Source: Shumkonia mesophila
GTDB lineage: Bacteria; Pseudomonadota; Alphaproteobacteria; Rhodospirillales; Shumkoniaceae
Assembly (NCBI RefSeq): GCF_026163695.1
Contig: NZ_JAOTID010000003.1
Span: forward strand, 297,115 to 361,114
Length of the DNA: 64,000 nt
Direction: 5' to 3'
Positions 1-8,642 of this stretch are shown here, one piece after another. Made by a program: the position numbers and the translations under genes. How positions within the stretch are numbered: the stretch's first letter is position 1; each line of letters starts with the position of its first letter. The notes beneath the pieces were generated by a model. That model did not search any database, was not told the DNA's origin, and was given only the letters and a program-made list of their open reading frames with translations.

Positions 1-1153
1 TGCGCTCGATCATCTCCTGCACGTCGGGCCGGTTGACCACCTCGTCGGTAAATTCGGCCAGTCCCGCCTTGCCTTCGACCAGCAGGATGGCGATGCAGAA
101 TTCCATGCTGAACTTGGCCTGCAACTCGTTGGTCGGTCGGTGGTGGATCAGCGCGTTCGGCATGTTGTGGTTGGTGCCGACCTTGACCGCGCGCACCTTG
201 TCGGCGGTGACGCCATGGGCCCGAATCAGGCGTGCCAATTCGGTCATGCCGGGATGGGTGAGAGAGCCCGACGGGTGGGGCTTGATCGACACGCCCGGGA
301 ACTGGAACGTCCACGGATTACCGAGCTTGCCCTGGATGGCGTCTGCGTCGAAACCGCCGCCGTGCGCCTGGAAGAAACCGCGCGGCGCCTCCAGGATGCG
401 ATCGGCGGTGGTCCAGCCCAGGGCCGCGAAATCGGCGGCGACGACGCCGCTTTCGGCGGCGCGGCCGGCGTGGAACGGTTTGGTCATGCTGCCGAAGTTC
501 TCGCGCAGCCCTGCCGACTGGCTACCGGCCAGGGCCAGCGCACGGCGGGTCGCCTTGGCATCGAGGCCCTTCAGCTTGGCTGCTGCTGCCGCTGCTGCGA
601 AGGGGCCGCAGGTGGCTGTCGAATGGAAGCCGTGCTGGTAGTGGCGTGGCGAGATGGCCTCGCTGATCTTGCACTCGACCTCGACGCCGACGTGATAGGC
701 GAGCATCAACTCGGCCCCCGACAGTCCGCCGGCTTCGGCCACCGCCAGGGTGGCGGGCAGGCAGGGTGCCGTCGGATGGGTGAGAAGGCCGTAGACCCGG
801 TCCTTGCCCACCGCCAGCTGGGTGTCGTCGTAGTCGTCGGCGTGGATGGCGGTGCCGTTGGCGAAGGCGGCGAAGCGGGGGGGAACCTTGAGGCGGGTGC
901 CCAACACCGAGGCGGGGCCGGTAAGCGCCATCGAGGAGAGATACGTCGTGACCAGTTCGCCGCTTTTGGCGGCGGTGCCCGATAGGGCCAACCCCAGCCC
1001 GTCGAGGATGGATTTTTTGCCCAGTTCGACGAGGTCGTCCGGCAGGTCCGAGCTTCGGGTGCCGGTGATGAAGCCGACCACCTCGTCGGTCAGGCCGCGG
1101 CCCTTCTCGGGATCGATTTCCGGGGTGAACTTCCTGATCGGCGTTTGGTTCAT
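1..1153 (-). CDS. MmgE/PrpD family protein, 3' part cut by window edge
   Basis: About 384 residues are visible; the family is usually about 450, so the C-terminus lies outside the window. The N-terminal part has the all-helical MmgE/PrpD look: a conserved HADDYDDT motif near residue 100, then SGAELMLAYHVGVEVECK and HYQHGFHSTATCG. The family includes 2-methylcitrate dehydratase, cis-aconitate decarboxylase and related dehydratases or epimerases of di- and tricarboxylates; the substrate cannot be read from sequence. The ATG at 1153 follows a GAGG-containing leader. It lies 53 bases behind a PdxA-family gene on the same strand and is probably co-transcribed with it. The setting next to tricarboxylate transporters suggests a carboxylic acid dehydratase. 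Confidence 0.85.
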   Translation of the reverse strand, partial: MNQTPIRKFTPEIDPEKGRGLTDEVVGFITGTRSSDLPDDLVELGKKSILDGLGLALSGTAAKSGELVTTYLSSMALTGPASVLGTRLKVPPRFAAFANGTAIHADDYDDTQLAVGKDRVYGLLTHPTAPCLPATLAVAEAGGLSGAELMLAYHVGVEVECKISEAISPRHYQHGFHSTATCGPFAAAAAAAKLKGLDAKATRRALALAGSQSAGLRENFGSMTKPFHAGRAAESGVVAADFAALGWTTADRILEAPRGFFQAHGGGFDADAIQGKLGNPWTFQFPGVSIKPHPSGSLTHPGMTELARLIRAHGVTADKVRAVKVGTNHNMPNALIHHRPTNELQAKFSMEFCIAILLVEGKAGLAEFTDEVVNRPDVQEMIER

Positions 1154-1206
1154 CTAGACCTCGTCCTCGCGTTCGTTTCCTGGGGAGCCCCGGCTTCGGT
1201 GAAAAA

Positions 1207-2235
1207 TCAGACGACGGCGGCGAGGCGGGATGCCGCCTGCTGGCGGCGGACCTCGGCCATCCGGCAGACCAGCAGGAACGCCTGGCGCAGTCCTTCGGGG
1301 TTGGCGACGCCCTTGCCGACGATGTCGAAGGCGGTGCCGCTGGCCGGCGTCGTGATCGGTACGGGAAGGCCGCCGCTGACCGTGACGCCCCGCGAGAATC
1401 CCATCAGCTTCATCGCGATCTGGCCCTGGTCGTGATACATGGTGACCACGGCGTCGAATTGTCCATCGCGCGCCTTCACGAAAATGGTGTCGGCGGCGAA
1501 CGGGCCGTGGGCGTCGATGCCGGCGGCCTTTGCCTGGCCGACGGCGGGGGCGATGATGTCGATCTCCTCGCGGCCGAACATGCCGCCGTCGCCGGCGTGC
1601 GGATTGAGCGCGGCGACCCCGATGCGCGGGCTGGCAATCCCGGCGCCACCCAGCGTGTTGTGGGCCAGGCGTATCGCCCGCAAGACCCGCCCGGGGGTGA
1701 TGAGGGGGCAGACGTCCTTGAGCGCGATGTGGGAAGTGACGCGGGTGGTCCACAATCCCTCCAGCACGTTGTGCTCGCAGAAGGGACCGTCGAAGTCCAG
1801 TTCTTGGGCGAAGAAGATGTGTTCGTCGGCGACCGGGCAACCGCCCAGCTTCAGGGCGTACTTGTTGAGCGGCGCGAAGCAGAACCCGTCGAGGTCGCCC
1901 CGCTTGGCCAGCGCCAGCGCGACCCTAAGCGCGACGACGCACGAACGGCCGCCGGCTTTGGTGGCTTTGCCCGGCGTCACGTCCTCGGGGGCGATTCCGG
2001 GAACGTCGAGGAAGGGCAACTCCCGGCCCGGGAAATCGGCCTCGGCAAGGTCCGCGATGACGCGGACGGGGACGTGGCAGCCGGCTACCGCTTCGCCAGT
2101 TCGCAGAATGCCCTCGTCGCCGATGATGACGATATCGGCGCGCTCCCGAATGTCGGCGGCCGCCAGAAGCTTGGCCGCCAGTTCGGGACCGACCCCGTTG
2201 GGGTCGCCAAGGAGCACGCCGATCCGCGGTTTCAT
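1207..2235 (-). CDS. PdxA-family NAD-dependent dehydrogenase (paralogue 1)
   Basis: 342 residues, normal length for the PdxA (4-hydroxythreonine-4-phosphate dehydrogenase) family, which oxidatively decarboxylates beta-hydroxy acids using NAD and a divalent metal. Family signatures seen: GDPNGVGPE at the N-terminus and the three metal-binding histidine regions TSHIALKDV, NPHAGDGG and MYHDQG. The open frame extends upstream, but the ATG at 2235 is chosen because GGAGAGAAG lies just before it and the family motif starts at residue 8. Paralogues act on D-threonate/erythronate phosphates (PdxA2) or terephthalate diol (TphB). The context (PrpD, TTT transporter, hydroxyacid dehydrogenase) argues for a catabolic role rather than vitamin B6 synthesis; the substrate is unknown. 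Confidence 0.9.
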   Translation of the reverse strand: MKPRIGVLLGDPNGVGPELAAKLLAAADIRERADIVIIGDEGILRTGEAVAGCHVPVRVIADLAEADFPGRELPFLDVPGIAPEDVTPGKATKAGGRSCVVALRVALALAKRGDLDGFCFAPLNKYALKLGGCPVADEHIFFAQELDFDGPFCEHNVLEGLWTTRVTSHIALKDVCPLITPGRVLRAIRLAHNTLGGAGIASPRIGVAALNPHAGDGGMFGREEIDIIAPAVGQAKAAGIDAHGPFAADTIFVKARDGQFDAVVTMYHDQGQIAMKLMGFSRGVTVSGGLPVPITTPASGTAFDIVGKGVANPEGLRQAFLLVCRMAEVRRQQAASRLAAVV

Positions 2236-2383
2236 CGTCTTCTCTCCATGCTCTACAGAACAAGTCGGGGCGGCAGGGATCTTTCGCCATGGGAACGGCG
2301 GCGAGAGGATTTCTGGGCTCGGAGCGTCGCCGGGAAGCAAGTCTCCCTTTCCAATGCCAAAGAGGGTACAAACTCCCCGCAAA

Positions 2384-2408
2384 ATGTGTCAACATCAAAG
2401 TGTCGACA
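2384..2408. promoter_or_regulatory. Candidate GntR operators in divergent promoter
   Basis: In the 239-base gap between the divergent pdxA-like and dehydrogenase genes lie ATGTGTCAACAT (2384-2395, arms ATGT/ACAT) and the perfect palindrome TGTCGACA (2401-2408). They resemble the TTGTTGACAA box before the adjacent GntR gene. Placement would allow control of both directions. Binding is inferred, not shown. Confidence 0.5.
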
Positions 2409-2474
2409 GTATGCACATTTAATAATTCTAACGTGCCGGTTCCGGAAAGGGGCTTGGCCGAGGGCGGAGAAACC

Positions 2475-3425
2475 ATGAAAGTTTTCGTGCTGGATGCGAT
2501 TAACCCGAAAGGAATCGACGTGCTGCGCCAGCAGGCGGAGACGGTCCTGTGGGACGATCCCGGCATCGGCCGTTGGCGCGACGAGGCGGACGGCGTCATT
2601 CTGCGCGGCAACACCCCGATCACGGCGGCGGATTTCGCCGCGGCGGTCCGGCTCAAGGCGGTCAGCAAACAGGGAACCGGCGTCGACAGGATCGATCTGG
2701 CGGCGGCGCGCGCTCACGGCGTGCGGGTGATGAACACGCCGGCCCTCAACGCCGAGGCGGTTGCCGAAATGGCCATGACGCTCGCGCTGTGCGCCGCCAG
2801 ACAGGTGCCGATGCTCGATCGGCTGCTGCGATCCGGTACGCCGGTGGCGCGCGAGGATTTCGACGGCAGCCGGGCCGGCGGCGCCCAGGGGTTCTGGGGC
2901 AAGACGGTCGGCATCCTGGGCATGGGCGCCATCGGGCGGCGGACCGCGGAGAAATGGCGGGGCGCCTTCGCGATGAACGTGGTCTGGCACGATCCCTACG
3001 TTCCGGCCGGGGCGCTCGCCGATGCCGGCCGGCGCGCCGAGACCCTGGCCGACCTGTTGCCGGAGATCGATCTTCTGTCGGTCCACGCGCCGCTGACCGC
3101 CGAAACCCGCGGGCTGATCGGGCGCGGTGAACTGGCCATGATGAAGCCGACCGCCATCGTGGTCAGTGTCGCCCGTGGTGGCATCGTCGACGAGACGGCG
3201 CTTTACGACGCGCTGGCCTCCGGGGCGCTTTTCGGGGCGGCCCTGGATGTCTTCGAGCGGGAGCCGCCGGCGGTCGATCATCCGCTGTTTCGCATTCCCA
3301 CGTTCGTCGGCACGCCCCACGTCGGCGCCGGTACCATCGATTCCCGTGAGCAGACGTCGGTGGCCGTGGTCGAGCAACTGCTGGACGTGCTTAACGGCGG
3401 GAAGGGGCGGAATGTGCTGGCCTGA
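2475..3425 (+). CDS. D-isomer 2-hydroxyacid dehydrogenase (phosphoglycerate dehydrogenase-like)
   Basis: 316 residues. Rossmann nucleotide-binding segment GILGMGAIGRRTAE lies near residue 150, followed by the family's catalytic Arg in SVARGGIVDE, Glu in FEREPP and His in TPHVGAG. It should interconvert a 2-hydroxy acid and a 2-oxo acid with NAD(P) in the cytoplasm. The ATG at 2475 follows GAGGGCGGAG; a longer upstream frame is rejected because it lacks family homology and crosses the promoter. It is divergent from the pdxA-like/prpD operon and followed 62 bases later by a GntR regulator, so it is part of the same island. The short form, without an ACT domain, argues against a serine-biosynthesis role. 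Confidence 0.9.
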   Translation: MKVFVLDAINPKGIDVLRQQAETVLWDDPGIGRWRDEADGVILRGNTPITAADFAAAVRLKAVSKQGTGVDRIDLAAARAHGVRVMNTPALNAEAVAEMAMTLALCAARQVPMLDRLLRSGTPVAREDFDGSRAGGAQGFWGKTVGILGMGAIGRRTAEKWRGAFAMNVVWHDPYVPAGALADAGRRAETLADLLPEIDLLSVHAPLTAETRGLIGRGELAMMKPTAIVVSVARGGIVDETALYDALASGALFGAALDVFEREPPAVDHPLFRIPTFVGTPHVGAGTIDSREQTSVAVVEQLLDVLNGGKGRNVLA

Positions 3426-3445
3426 TTCTTCCTACGGATTGCCAA

Positions 3446-3455
3446 TTGTTGACAA
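3446..3455. promoter_or_regulatory. Candidate GntR operator TTGTTGACAA
   Basis: TTGT-TG-ACAA is a palindrome with perfect 4-base arms located 33 bases before the start of the GntR gene. Its position suggests autoregulation. FadR/FCD-type GntR proteins commonly bind short palindromes of this shape; binding here is inferred. Confidence 0.5.
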
Positions 3456-3487
3456 CTAGTCGCGTTTCAACCACATTCCGGCCCGCC

Positions 3488-4201
3488 ATGAGCGAACAAG
3501 ATTCCGATATCCGAACCAAGGTCGCCGAGACCCTCGAAATCCTGCGGACGCACTCGCTGACGACGATCGTGCTGCAGGAACTCGAACGGAGGATCCTGTC
3601 CGGCGAATTGAAGCCGGGCGAGCGCATCAACGAAAAGGCCTTGGCCGCCAGCCAACTGGTCAGCCGGGGCCCGATCCGCGAGGCCTGTCGCCGGCTCGAG
3701 CAGGCCGGGTTGGTCGAGATCATCGTCAACCGCGGGGTCTTCGTCCGCAAGCTCAACCCCAAGGACGCCGCCGACCTGTGCGACATCCGCGCGTCCCTGT
3801 CCGCGCTGGCCGGGCGCATTCTGGCGGTCGACATCACCGCCGATCAACTGGACACCCTCAAGGACATGGTGAAGCGCATGGAGAAGATGGCGGCTGCGGG
3901 GGATGTCGAAGCCTACTATCCGCTGAATGTCGAATTCCACGACACCATTCTGCGGTTCACCGGCAACGAGCGCCTGATCGCCATGTGCGCGGCCATCGAC
4001 AAGGAGCTCTATCTGTTCCGCCGCCGCAGCCTGCACGTCGGCATCGGCCTCGACCGGTCGGCCGCCGAGCACCGCAAGATGATCGCGGCGCTGAAAGCGC
4101 GTGATGCCCAAGGGGCCGCCCAGGTCTTCGCGGAACACGCCAACACCGGCAAGGAACGCCTGCTCGGCGCCTTGCCGGAAGTCGACAAAAGCGACGCATA
4201 G
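3488..4201 (+). CDS. GntR-family regulator, FCD type (paralogue 1)
   Basis: 237 residues: N-terminal winged helix (about 20-90, with GERINEKALA and SRGPIREACRRLEQAGLV) and an all-helical C-terminal FCD domain that in relatives binds a metal and a small carboxylate; FHDTI, and the His in AAEHRKM, fit its ligand positions. The ATG at 3488 gives a normal N-terminus; no good ribosome site precedes it, and upstream TTG codons only add unstructured residues across the putative operator. It closely resembles the second GntR protein at 7853-8611 (shared LRT.SL, PGERINE, SRGP.REACRRLE, VNRGVFV.KL). It probably represses the divergent pdxA/prpD and dehydrogenase promoters, with a pathway carboxylate as effector. 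Confidence 0.92.
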   Translation: MSEQDSDIRTKVAETLEILRTHSLTTIVLQELERRILSGELKPGERINEKALAASQLVSRGPIREACRRLEQAGLVEIIVNRGVFVRKLNPKDAADLCDIRASLSALAGRILAVDITADQLDTLKDMVKRMEKMAAAGDVEAYYPLNVEFHDTILRFTGNERLIAMCAAIDKELYLFRRRSLHVGIGLDRSAAEHRKMIAALKARDAQGAAQVFAEHANTGKERLLGALPEVDKSDA

Positions 4202-4203
4202 GC

Positions 4204-4233
4204 AAAAAAAGGGAGGGACATCGCGTCCCTCCC
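4204..4233 (-). terminator. Rho-independent terminator for the TTT-1 operon
   Basis: A perfect 9-base stem GGGAGGGAC / GTCCCTCCC (4211-4219 and 4225-4233) with a 5-base loop, followed on the minus strand by seven T (complement of 4204-4210). It sits just past the tctA stop codon and also separates the convergent GntR gene. Confidence 0.85.
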
Positions 4234-4256
4234 CGTCAGGTCACGTGACAGACTGA

Positions 4257-5732
4257 CTACTTTCTGCTTTGGAACATCTTGAATAGCAGCGGGCTGAACA
4301 GGCCGATGATCGTCAGCACGAAGAACACGTCGACGATCGGCCGCTCGAAGAAGCGTAGCCAGTTGTGATCGAAGATGATCAGCGACTGCTTCAAGGTGTT
4401 CTCCATCAATTCACCCAGCACCAAGCCCATGATAATGGGGGCCGGCGAGAATCCGTGCCGTCGCCCGACGTAGCCGATCAGGCCGAACGCCAGCATGACG
4501 TAGATGTCGACGACGTTCTGTTCCAGCGAATAGGCGCCGACCATGGCCAGCACGAAGACAGCTGGCCACAGGAAGGTGTTGGGGATCAGCGTGATGCGGG
4601 CAAACAGCTTGGCGCCCACGATGCCGATGCCGAGGAACAGGAAGTTGGCGACCATCATGGCGGTGAAGATGGCGTACAGGAAATGTGGCTGTTCGATGAA
4701 CAGATGCGGGCCCGGACGCAGGCCATGCACCATCAATGCCCCCATGATGACGGCGGTGGTGGCGCTGCCCGGGATGCCAAGGGCCAGTGTGGGCACCATG
4801 GCACCGCCGGTGGCCGCGTTGTTGGCCGTTTCCGGCCCGGCGACGCCTTCGATGGCGCCGTGACCGAATTTTTCGGGTTCCTTCGACCAACGCTTCGCTT
4901 CGTTGTAACCGATCATGGAGGCTACGGTGCCGCCTTCGGCCGGCAGGACGCCGATGAAGGTGCCGATGAAGCTGGATCGGATCATCGTCTTCCACACTTT
5001 GCGGAAGTCCTCGAGCGAGGGTAACTTCACCGCCTCGGCGGCCAGACGTCGATATACCCGGTCAAGAACGTTGGCCTGGGTCAGCAGTTCGGAAATGCCA
5101 AAGATGCCGATCATCACCGGGATGAAGTCGATGCCGTCAAGGAGTTCCGGAAAACCGAAGGTAAAACGTTCGACGCCGGTGGTGAAATCGACGCCGACGG
5201 TGGCGATCAGCAGTCCGAATGCACCGCCGATCAGGTTCTTGACCGCCGATTCGCCGCTGATGGCCGCCAGCATGGACATGCCGAAGAGGGCCAGCGCGAA
5301 ATACTCCGGCGCTCCAAAGTTGTAGGCCAAGCGAGCCAGAGCCGGCGCCGCCAACAACAGGGCGAAGACGCTGAAGGTCCCGCCGACAAAGCTGCTCCAT
5401 ACCGCCATACCCAGCGCTCGGCCAGCCTGTCCCTGTTCGGCCATCGGATAGCCATCGAACGAGGTGGCGCACGCCGCAGGGGTGCCGGGTGAATTGATGA
5501 GGATGGCGGTAATTGCTCCGCCGTAGGTGCCAGCGCAGTAAAGCGCCGACAGCATGGCAATGGCGGGGATGACATCCATGGAAACCGTGAACGGCAGCAG
5601 CAGGGCTACCGCCATGGTGGAGCTCAGGCCCGGCAGGGCGCCGATCATGACTCCGCCAAGGGTCCCGGCGAAGATGACAAAGAGGGAGAAGGGATCCGTG
5701 AGGATCGCCATTCCATGAAGAAGGTTTTCCAT
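4257..5732 (-). CDS. tctA: TTT transporter large membrane subunit TctA (system 1)
   Basis: 491 residues, the normal TctA length, with about a dozen hydrophobic segments. Family hallmarks are present: GALPGLSSTMAVALLLP near the N-terminus, the YGGAITAILINSPGTPAA loop and a second, related GVLPAEGGTVAS half-site. Together with TctB it forms the inner-membrane channel that imports di- or tricarboxylates delivered by TctC, driven by an ion gradient. The ATG at 5732 is chosen over the longer frame because it starts directly with the family N-terminus and leaves a 13-base gap after tctB. It is the last gene of a tctC-tctB-tctA operon ending in a terminator. Confidence 0.95.
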   Translation of the reverse strand: MENLLHGMAILTDPFSLFVIFAGTLGGVMIGALPGLSSTMAVALLLPFTVSMDVIPAIAMLSALYCAGTYGGAITAILINSPGTPAACATSFDGYPMAEQGQAGRALGMAVWSSFVGGTFSVFALLLAAPALARLAYNFGAPEYFALALFGMSMLAAISGESAVKNLIGGAFGLLIATVGVDFTTGVERFTFGFPELLDGIDFIPVMIGIFGISELLTQANVLDRVYRRLAAEAVKLPSLEDFRKVWKTMIRSSFIGTFIGVLPAEGGTVASMIGYNEAKRWSKEPEKFGHGAIEGVAGPETANNAATGGAMVPTLALGIPGSATTAVIMGALMVHGLRPGPHLFIEQPHFLYAIFTAMMVANFLFLGIGIVGAKLFARITLIPNTFLWPAVFVLAMVGAYSLEQNVVDIYVMLAFGLIGYVGRRHGFSPAPIIMGLVLGELMENTLKQSLIIFDHNWLRFFERPIVDVFFVLTIIGLFSPLLFKMFQSRK

Positions 5733-5745
5733 CGTGCCGTCGTCC

Positions 5746-6267
5746 TCAGAACATGTCTTTGAAGATGCCGAGGGGGAACTGAACCTCCAGGACACCGTGG
5801 AACAGCTCGTATATCGCAATGGGGAGGACGACGACGAAGGTGCCGACAGCCTTGTAGCGGCGGTCACCCCAAAGAAGGGGAATTGCAGCGCAGGCAATGA
5901 CCATGCCGCCGAAGATTCCGAGCCAGTTGATGGACAACGCCGCTACCACGAGGATCGCCCCAGTGTAGTAGACTATCGGCTTGATGGGCTTCTTGGATTT
6001 TTCTGTTCGCGTACGGCTCTCGAAGACGAGGACGACGGCGAGGAAAATGAGGGTTCCCAGCAGCAATTGCGGATACGATTCGGGAGGCACGCCCTGGGTC
6101 AACGCCGAAGGGACCTCGTCGAAAGTAGTGGTGATCCAGAAGAAGATGGCCGAAAGGACGATGACCGTGACGGCCACCTTGTCGTCGCCCCGCAGCCGGG
6201 GGCGGGCCGGAATTTCCGGCCCTGCCCCTTTGGCGGGAGCGTTCGACAGAGGTTGTTGATCGCTCAT
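5746..6267 (-). CDS. tctB: TTT transporter small membrane subunit TctB (system 1)
   Basis: 173 residues with a hydrophilic Pro-rich N-terminus of about 35 residues and four hydrophobic segments, as expected for TctB. Conserved feature: PESYPQLL just before the second membrane segment. TctB pairs with TctA; its exact function is poorly known. The ATG at 6267 is preferred to a TTG at 6285. It lies 39 bases after tctC and 13 bases before tctA, all on the minus strand. Confidence 0.9.
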   Translation of the reverse strand: MSDQQPLSNAPAKGAGPEIPARPRLRGDDKVAVTVIVLSAIFFWITTTFDEVPSALTQGVPPESYPQLLLGTLIFLAVVLVFESRTRTEKSKKPIKPIVYYTGAILVVAALSINWLGIFGGMVIACAAIPLLWGDRRYKAVGTFVVVLPIAIYELFHGVLEVQFPLGIFKDMF

Positions 6268-6306
6268 GAGATGCTTCTTATTCAATAGGGTTGCGGAAGG
6301 GGCGCG

Positions 6307-7302
6307 CTACTTGATGAAGCCCAATTCCTTCAGCTGGGCCTGGGTCTCTTCGTAGAGGTCCTTCATCTGCGCTTGCCATTCCTTGGCGCCGACCACGCTG
6401 TCCGGGCCCAGGCCAACGCTCTTCAGGTAGGTCTGGAAGACGCTGTCCTTCATGCTGCCCATCAGGGCCTTTTCCAGCACGTCCACCCGATCCTGCGGGG
6501 TGCCCTTGAGGGCGACGACGCCGCGCACCGTCGACATCTTGACCGGGATGCCCAACTCGCCCGCGGCTGCGGTGTTCGGGGTGATGTCCTTGCGCTTCAT
6601 GGTCAGCGACAGGATGGGCTCGATCTCGCCGGCCTGAACCTGAGCCTCGGCTTCCGAATAGTTTACCACGCCGACGTCGACGTCGCCGCCGATCAACGCG
6701 GTGGCGATATGGGCGCCGCCCTTGTAGGGAACGTAGTCGAACTGGAAGCCGCCCTTAACCTTCTTGGCGAAGGAGGCGATGGCGATGTGGTCGACACCGC
6801 CGACCTGGGTGCCGGCAACCTTGAGCTTGCCTTTCTGGGCGGCTTCGATCATGGCCTTGGCCGAGGCGTACTTGCCCTTTTTGATCATCAGGTACTGGGG
6901 ATCGTCGGTCATGCGCGCAATGCCGACGAGGTCTTCGAACTTAACCTTCACCTTGCCCTGGGCGATGGTCGCCAAGTGGCTCGGCGTGATCGCCAGAATG
7001 GTGTAGCCGTCGGCGGGCTGGCTTTCCAGGAAATTGATCGACACAGCGCCATTTCCGCCCGTCTTGCTGAGCACCACGAGGTCCTGCTTCAGCGCGCTGC
7101 GGGCTTGCAGCAGCATCATGCGGACCGAAACGTCGGTGCCGCCACCGGCACCCGCATGGGTGACGACCTGGATCGGCTTGCTGGGAAACTTCTCTTGCGC
7201 CTGCACGGGGCCGGCCACCAGGCCCACGGCGAGAGCCATGGAAGCGCCAACCACGCAGGCGCGCCGCGTCAGGCGATGTTTGTGAAGACTCCGTTCCGTC
7301 AT
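6307..7302 (-). CDS. tctC: TTT substrate-binding protein TctC (system 1)
   Basis: 331 residues with a signal peptide (basic start, hydrophobic core AVGLVAGPV, cleavage likely after VQA). The mature protein starts with the TctC pattern FPSKPIQVVTHAGAGGGTDVSVRM and includes YVPYKGGAHIATALIGGDVDVGV, which forms part of the binding pocket in Bug-type proteins. It would bind a carboxylate in the periplasm. A strong AAGGAGG ribosome site precedes the ATG at 7302. The Gly-rich first loop is typical; the ligand cannot be assigned. It is the first gene of the operon and divergent from the second GntR gene, which probably controls it. Confidence 0.95.
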   Translation of the reverse strand: MTERSLHKHRLTRRACVVGASMALAVGLVAGPVQAQEKFPSKPIQVVTHAGAGGGTDVSVRMMLLQARSALKQDLVVLSKTGGNGAVSINFLESQPADGYTILAITPSHLATIAQGKVKVKFEDLVGIARMTDDPQYLMIKKGKYASAKAMIEAAQKGKLKVAGTQVGGVDHIAIASFAKKVKGGFQFDYVPYKGGAHIATALIGGDVDVGVVNYSEAEAQVQAGEIEPILSLTMKRKDITPNTAAAGELGIPVKMSTVRGVVALKGTPQDRVDVLEKALMGSMKDSVFQTYLKSVGLGPDSVVGAKEWQAQMKDLYEETQAQLKELGFIK

Positions 7303-7534
7303 CTTACGTCCTCCTTGTTAAGCAGAGTTAAGCTAAGACGCTGTCGAATTCCGTGCCTATGTTGTCGTCCCGGGCATTCTTACCGCCATGCCGCGCCAAA
7401 AGCCGTCCCGCTTCATGAAAGCGGAGCGGAGCGAGTCTGCATCGTGGCGTCGGCTGAAAGGGCAGGCAAACCGTCCCCCTGTTGGTCATAATTTTTCCCG
7501 AAATCTTGCCAACCGCCGGGGGAGTCTGTCAATA

Positions 7535-7547
7535 GTTGATTGTCAAC
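7535..7547. promoter_or_regulatory. Candidate GntR operator GTTGATTGTCAAC
   Basis: A perfect 5-3-5 palindrome (GTTGA-TTG-TCAAC) in the 550-base gap between tctC and the second GntR gene, with a further CTGTCAA half-site just before it (7526). It shares the GTCAAC/GTTGAC core with the boxes at 2384 and 3446. The rest of the 7303-7852 gap holds no convincing gene. Confidence 0.5.
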
Positions 7548-7820
7548 GATTTTTGCGGAGGTGGAGTCTCACGGTGGGCTTGGCTTGGCGCGTCCCCGCA
7601 CTTTGCATGCGACGACCCATAGGTACTGGAAAACCGCCGCAATAGCCTTACAATCATTGTGGCGACACGGAATCGCGCCAAGATTGGCCGAGAATCAAGG
7701 ACTGCGGCGATGTACGCGTGCCGTTTGGGAATTCTGCGCGCCCGCGTCGAGGTTTTCCGCATCGTGGGAGTTTGCCGTCAAAATAGCAGATCGTTAACAG
7801 TTGACAGATTGGGGAAGATG

Positions 7821-7835
7821 GGTCAATTTTTGACC
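7821..7835. promoter_or_regulatory. Candidate GntR autoregulatory operator GGTCAATTTTTGACC
   Basis: A perfect 6-3-6 palindrome (GGTCAA-TTT-TTGACC) ending 17 bases before the GntR start codon at 7853; a GTTGAC half-site (7799-7804) lies just upstream. Its position over the ribosome-site region fits repression of its own operon. Binding is inferred. Confidence 0.5.
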
Positions 7836-7852
7836 CTCAGGTGAAGGATTCC

Positions 7853-8611
7853 ATGAGCACAATTCGATCAATATCGTCGGTAACGCAGGCCCCGGAGCAG
7901 AGTCTGAAGATCCTGCGCACGCAGTCGCTTTCGAGCGTCGTCTTCGAGAGCCTGGAACACGCCATCCTCAACGGCGAGATGGAGCCGGGGGAACGCATCA
8001 ACGAAACCGCGATCGCCGAGAAATATGGCGTCAGCCGCGGTCCGGTGCGCGAGGCATGCCGCCGGCTGGAAGAAGCCGGGCTGGTCGACTTCATCGTCAA
8101 CCGTGGCGTCTTCGTCAAGAAACTGGCCTTCGAGGATGCGCTGGAGATCTATCAGATCCGGGCGGCGCTGTTCGCCTTTGCCGGGCGTATTCTGGCCCAG
8201 CGCATCACCAACGATCAGATCGCCCAGCTTTCCCGGCTGATCGAGGACATGGAGGCGGCGTCCGCTCGCCAGGCCCCCGATGTCTATTATGCCCGCAATC
8301 TGGAATTTCATGCCGCGCTGATGCGCTTCACCGGCTATCGCCGGCTGGTCCGTTTGTATGAGGGCCTCAACAAGGAACTGCATGTGTTCCGCCGCCGCGG
8401 TCTCAACGAGGACGCCAACCGGCGGGCCTCCTGCGACGAGCACCGCCTCATCGTCGACGAGTTGAAGGGCGGCAATTCGTCCCGCATTGCGCGCGTCATG
8501 CGCACGCACAGCATGGCGGGGATCAATCGCACGCTTCGGGCCATGGACCTGCCGGCCGAGGAACGGGCGCGGGCGTCGGTGGACTGGAGCGAAGAAGAAG
8601 ACGTCGTCTAA
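7853..8611 (+). CDS. GntR-family regulator, FCD type (paralogue 2)
   Basis: 252 residues. An N-terminal winged helix (about 25-95) contains GERINETAIAEKYGVSRGPV; the C-terminal FCD domain includes EFHAALMRFTGY and CDEHRLI. It is a clear paralogue of the regulator at 3488-4201. The ATG at 7853 follows AGGTGAAGG at good spacing. Only 31 bases separate it from the ferredoxin gene, so it is very likely the first cistron of the seven-gene redox operon. It is divergent from TTT system 1. The likely role is repression of both the operon and the transporter, relieved by a carboxylate bound in the FCD pocket. Confidence 0.92.
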   Translation: MSTIRSISSVTQAPEQSLKILRTQSLSSVVFESLEHAILNGEMEPGERINETAIAEKYGVSRGPVREACRRLEEAGLVDFIVNRGVFVKKLAFEDALEIYQIRAALFAFAGRILAQRITNDQIAQLSRLIEDMEAASARQAPDVYYARNLEFHAALMRFTGYRRLVRLYEGLNKELHVFRRRGLNEDANRRASCDEHRLIVDELKGGNSSRIARVMRTHSMAGINRTLRAMDLPAEERARASVDWSEEEDVV

Positions 8612-8642
8612 GAAGAAAACATCCGAGTGAAGGAAAACATCC

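Noticed and set aside
1207..2235. Pyridoxine biosynthesis gene pdxA
   Set aside because: Two divergent copies in a catabolic island, with no pdxJ or other vitamin B6 gene nearby, make a catabolic paralogue more likely.
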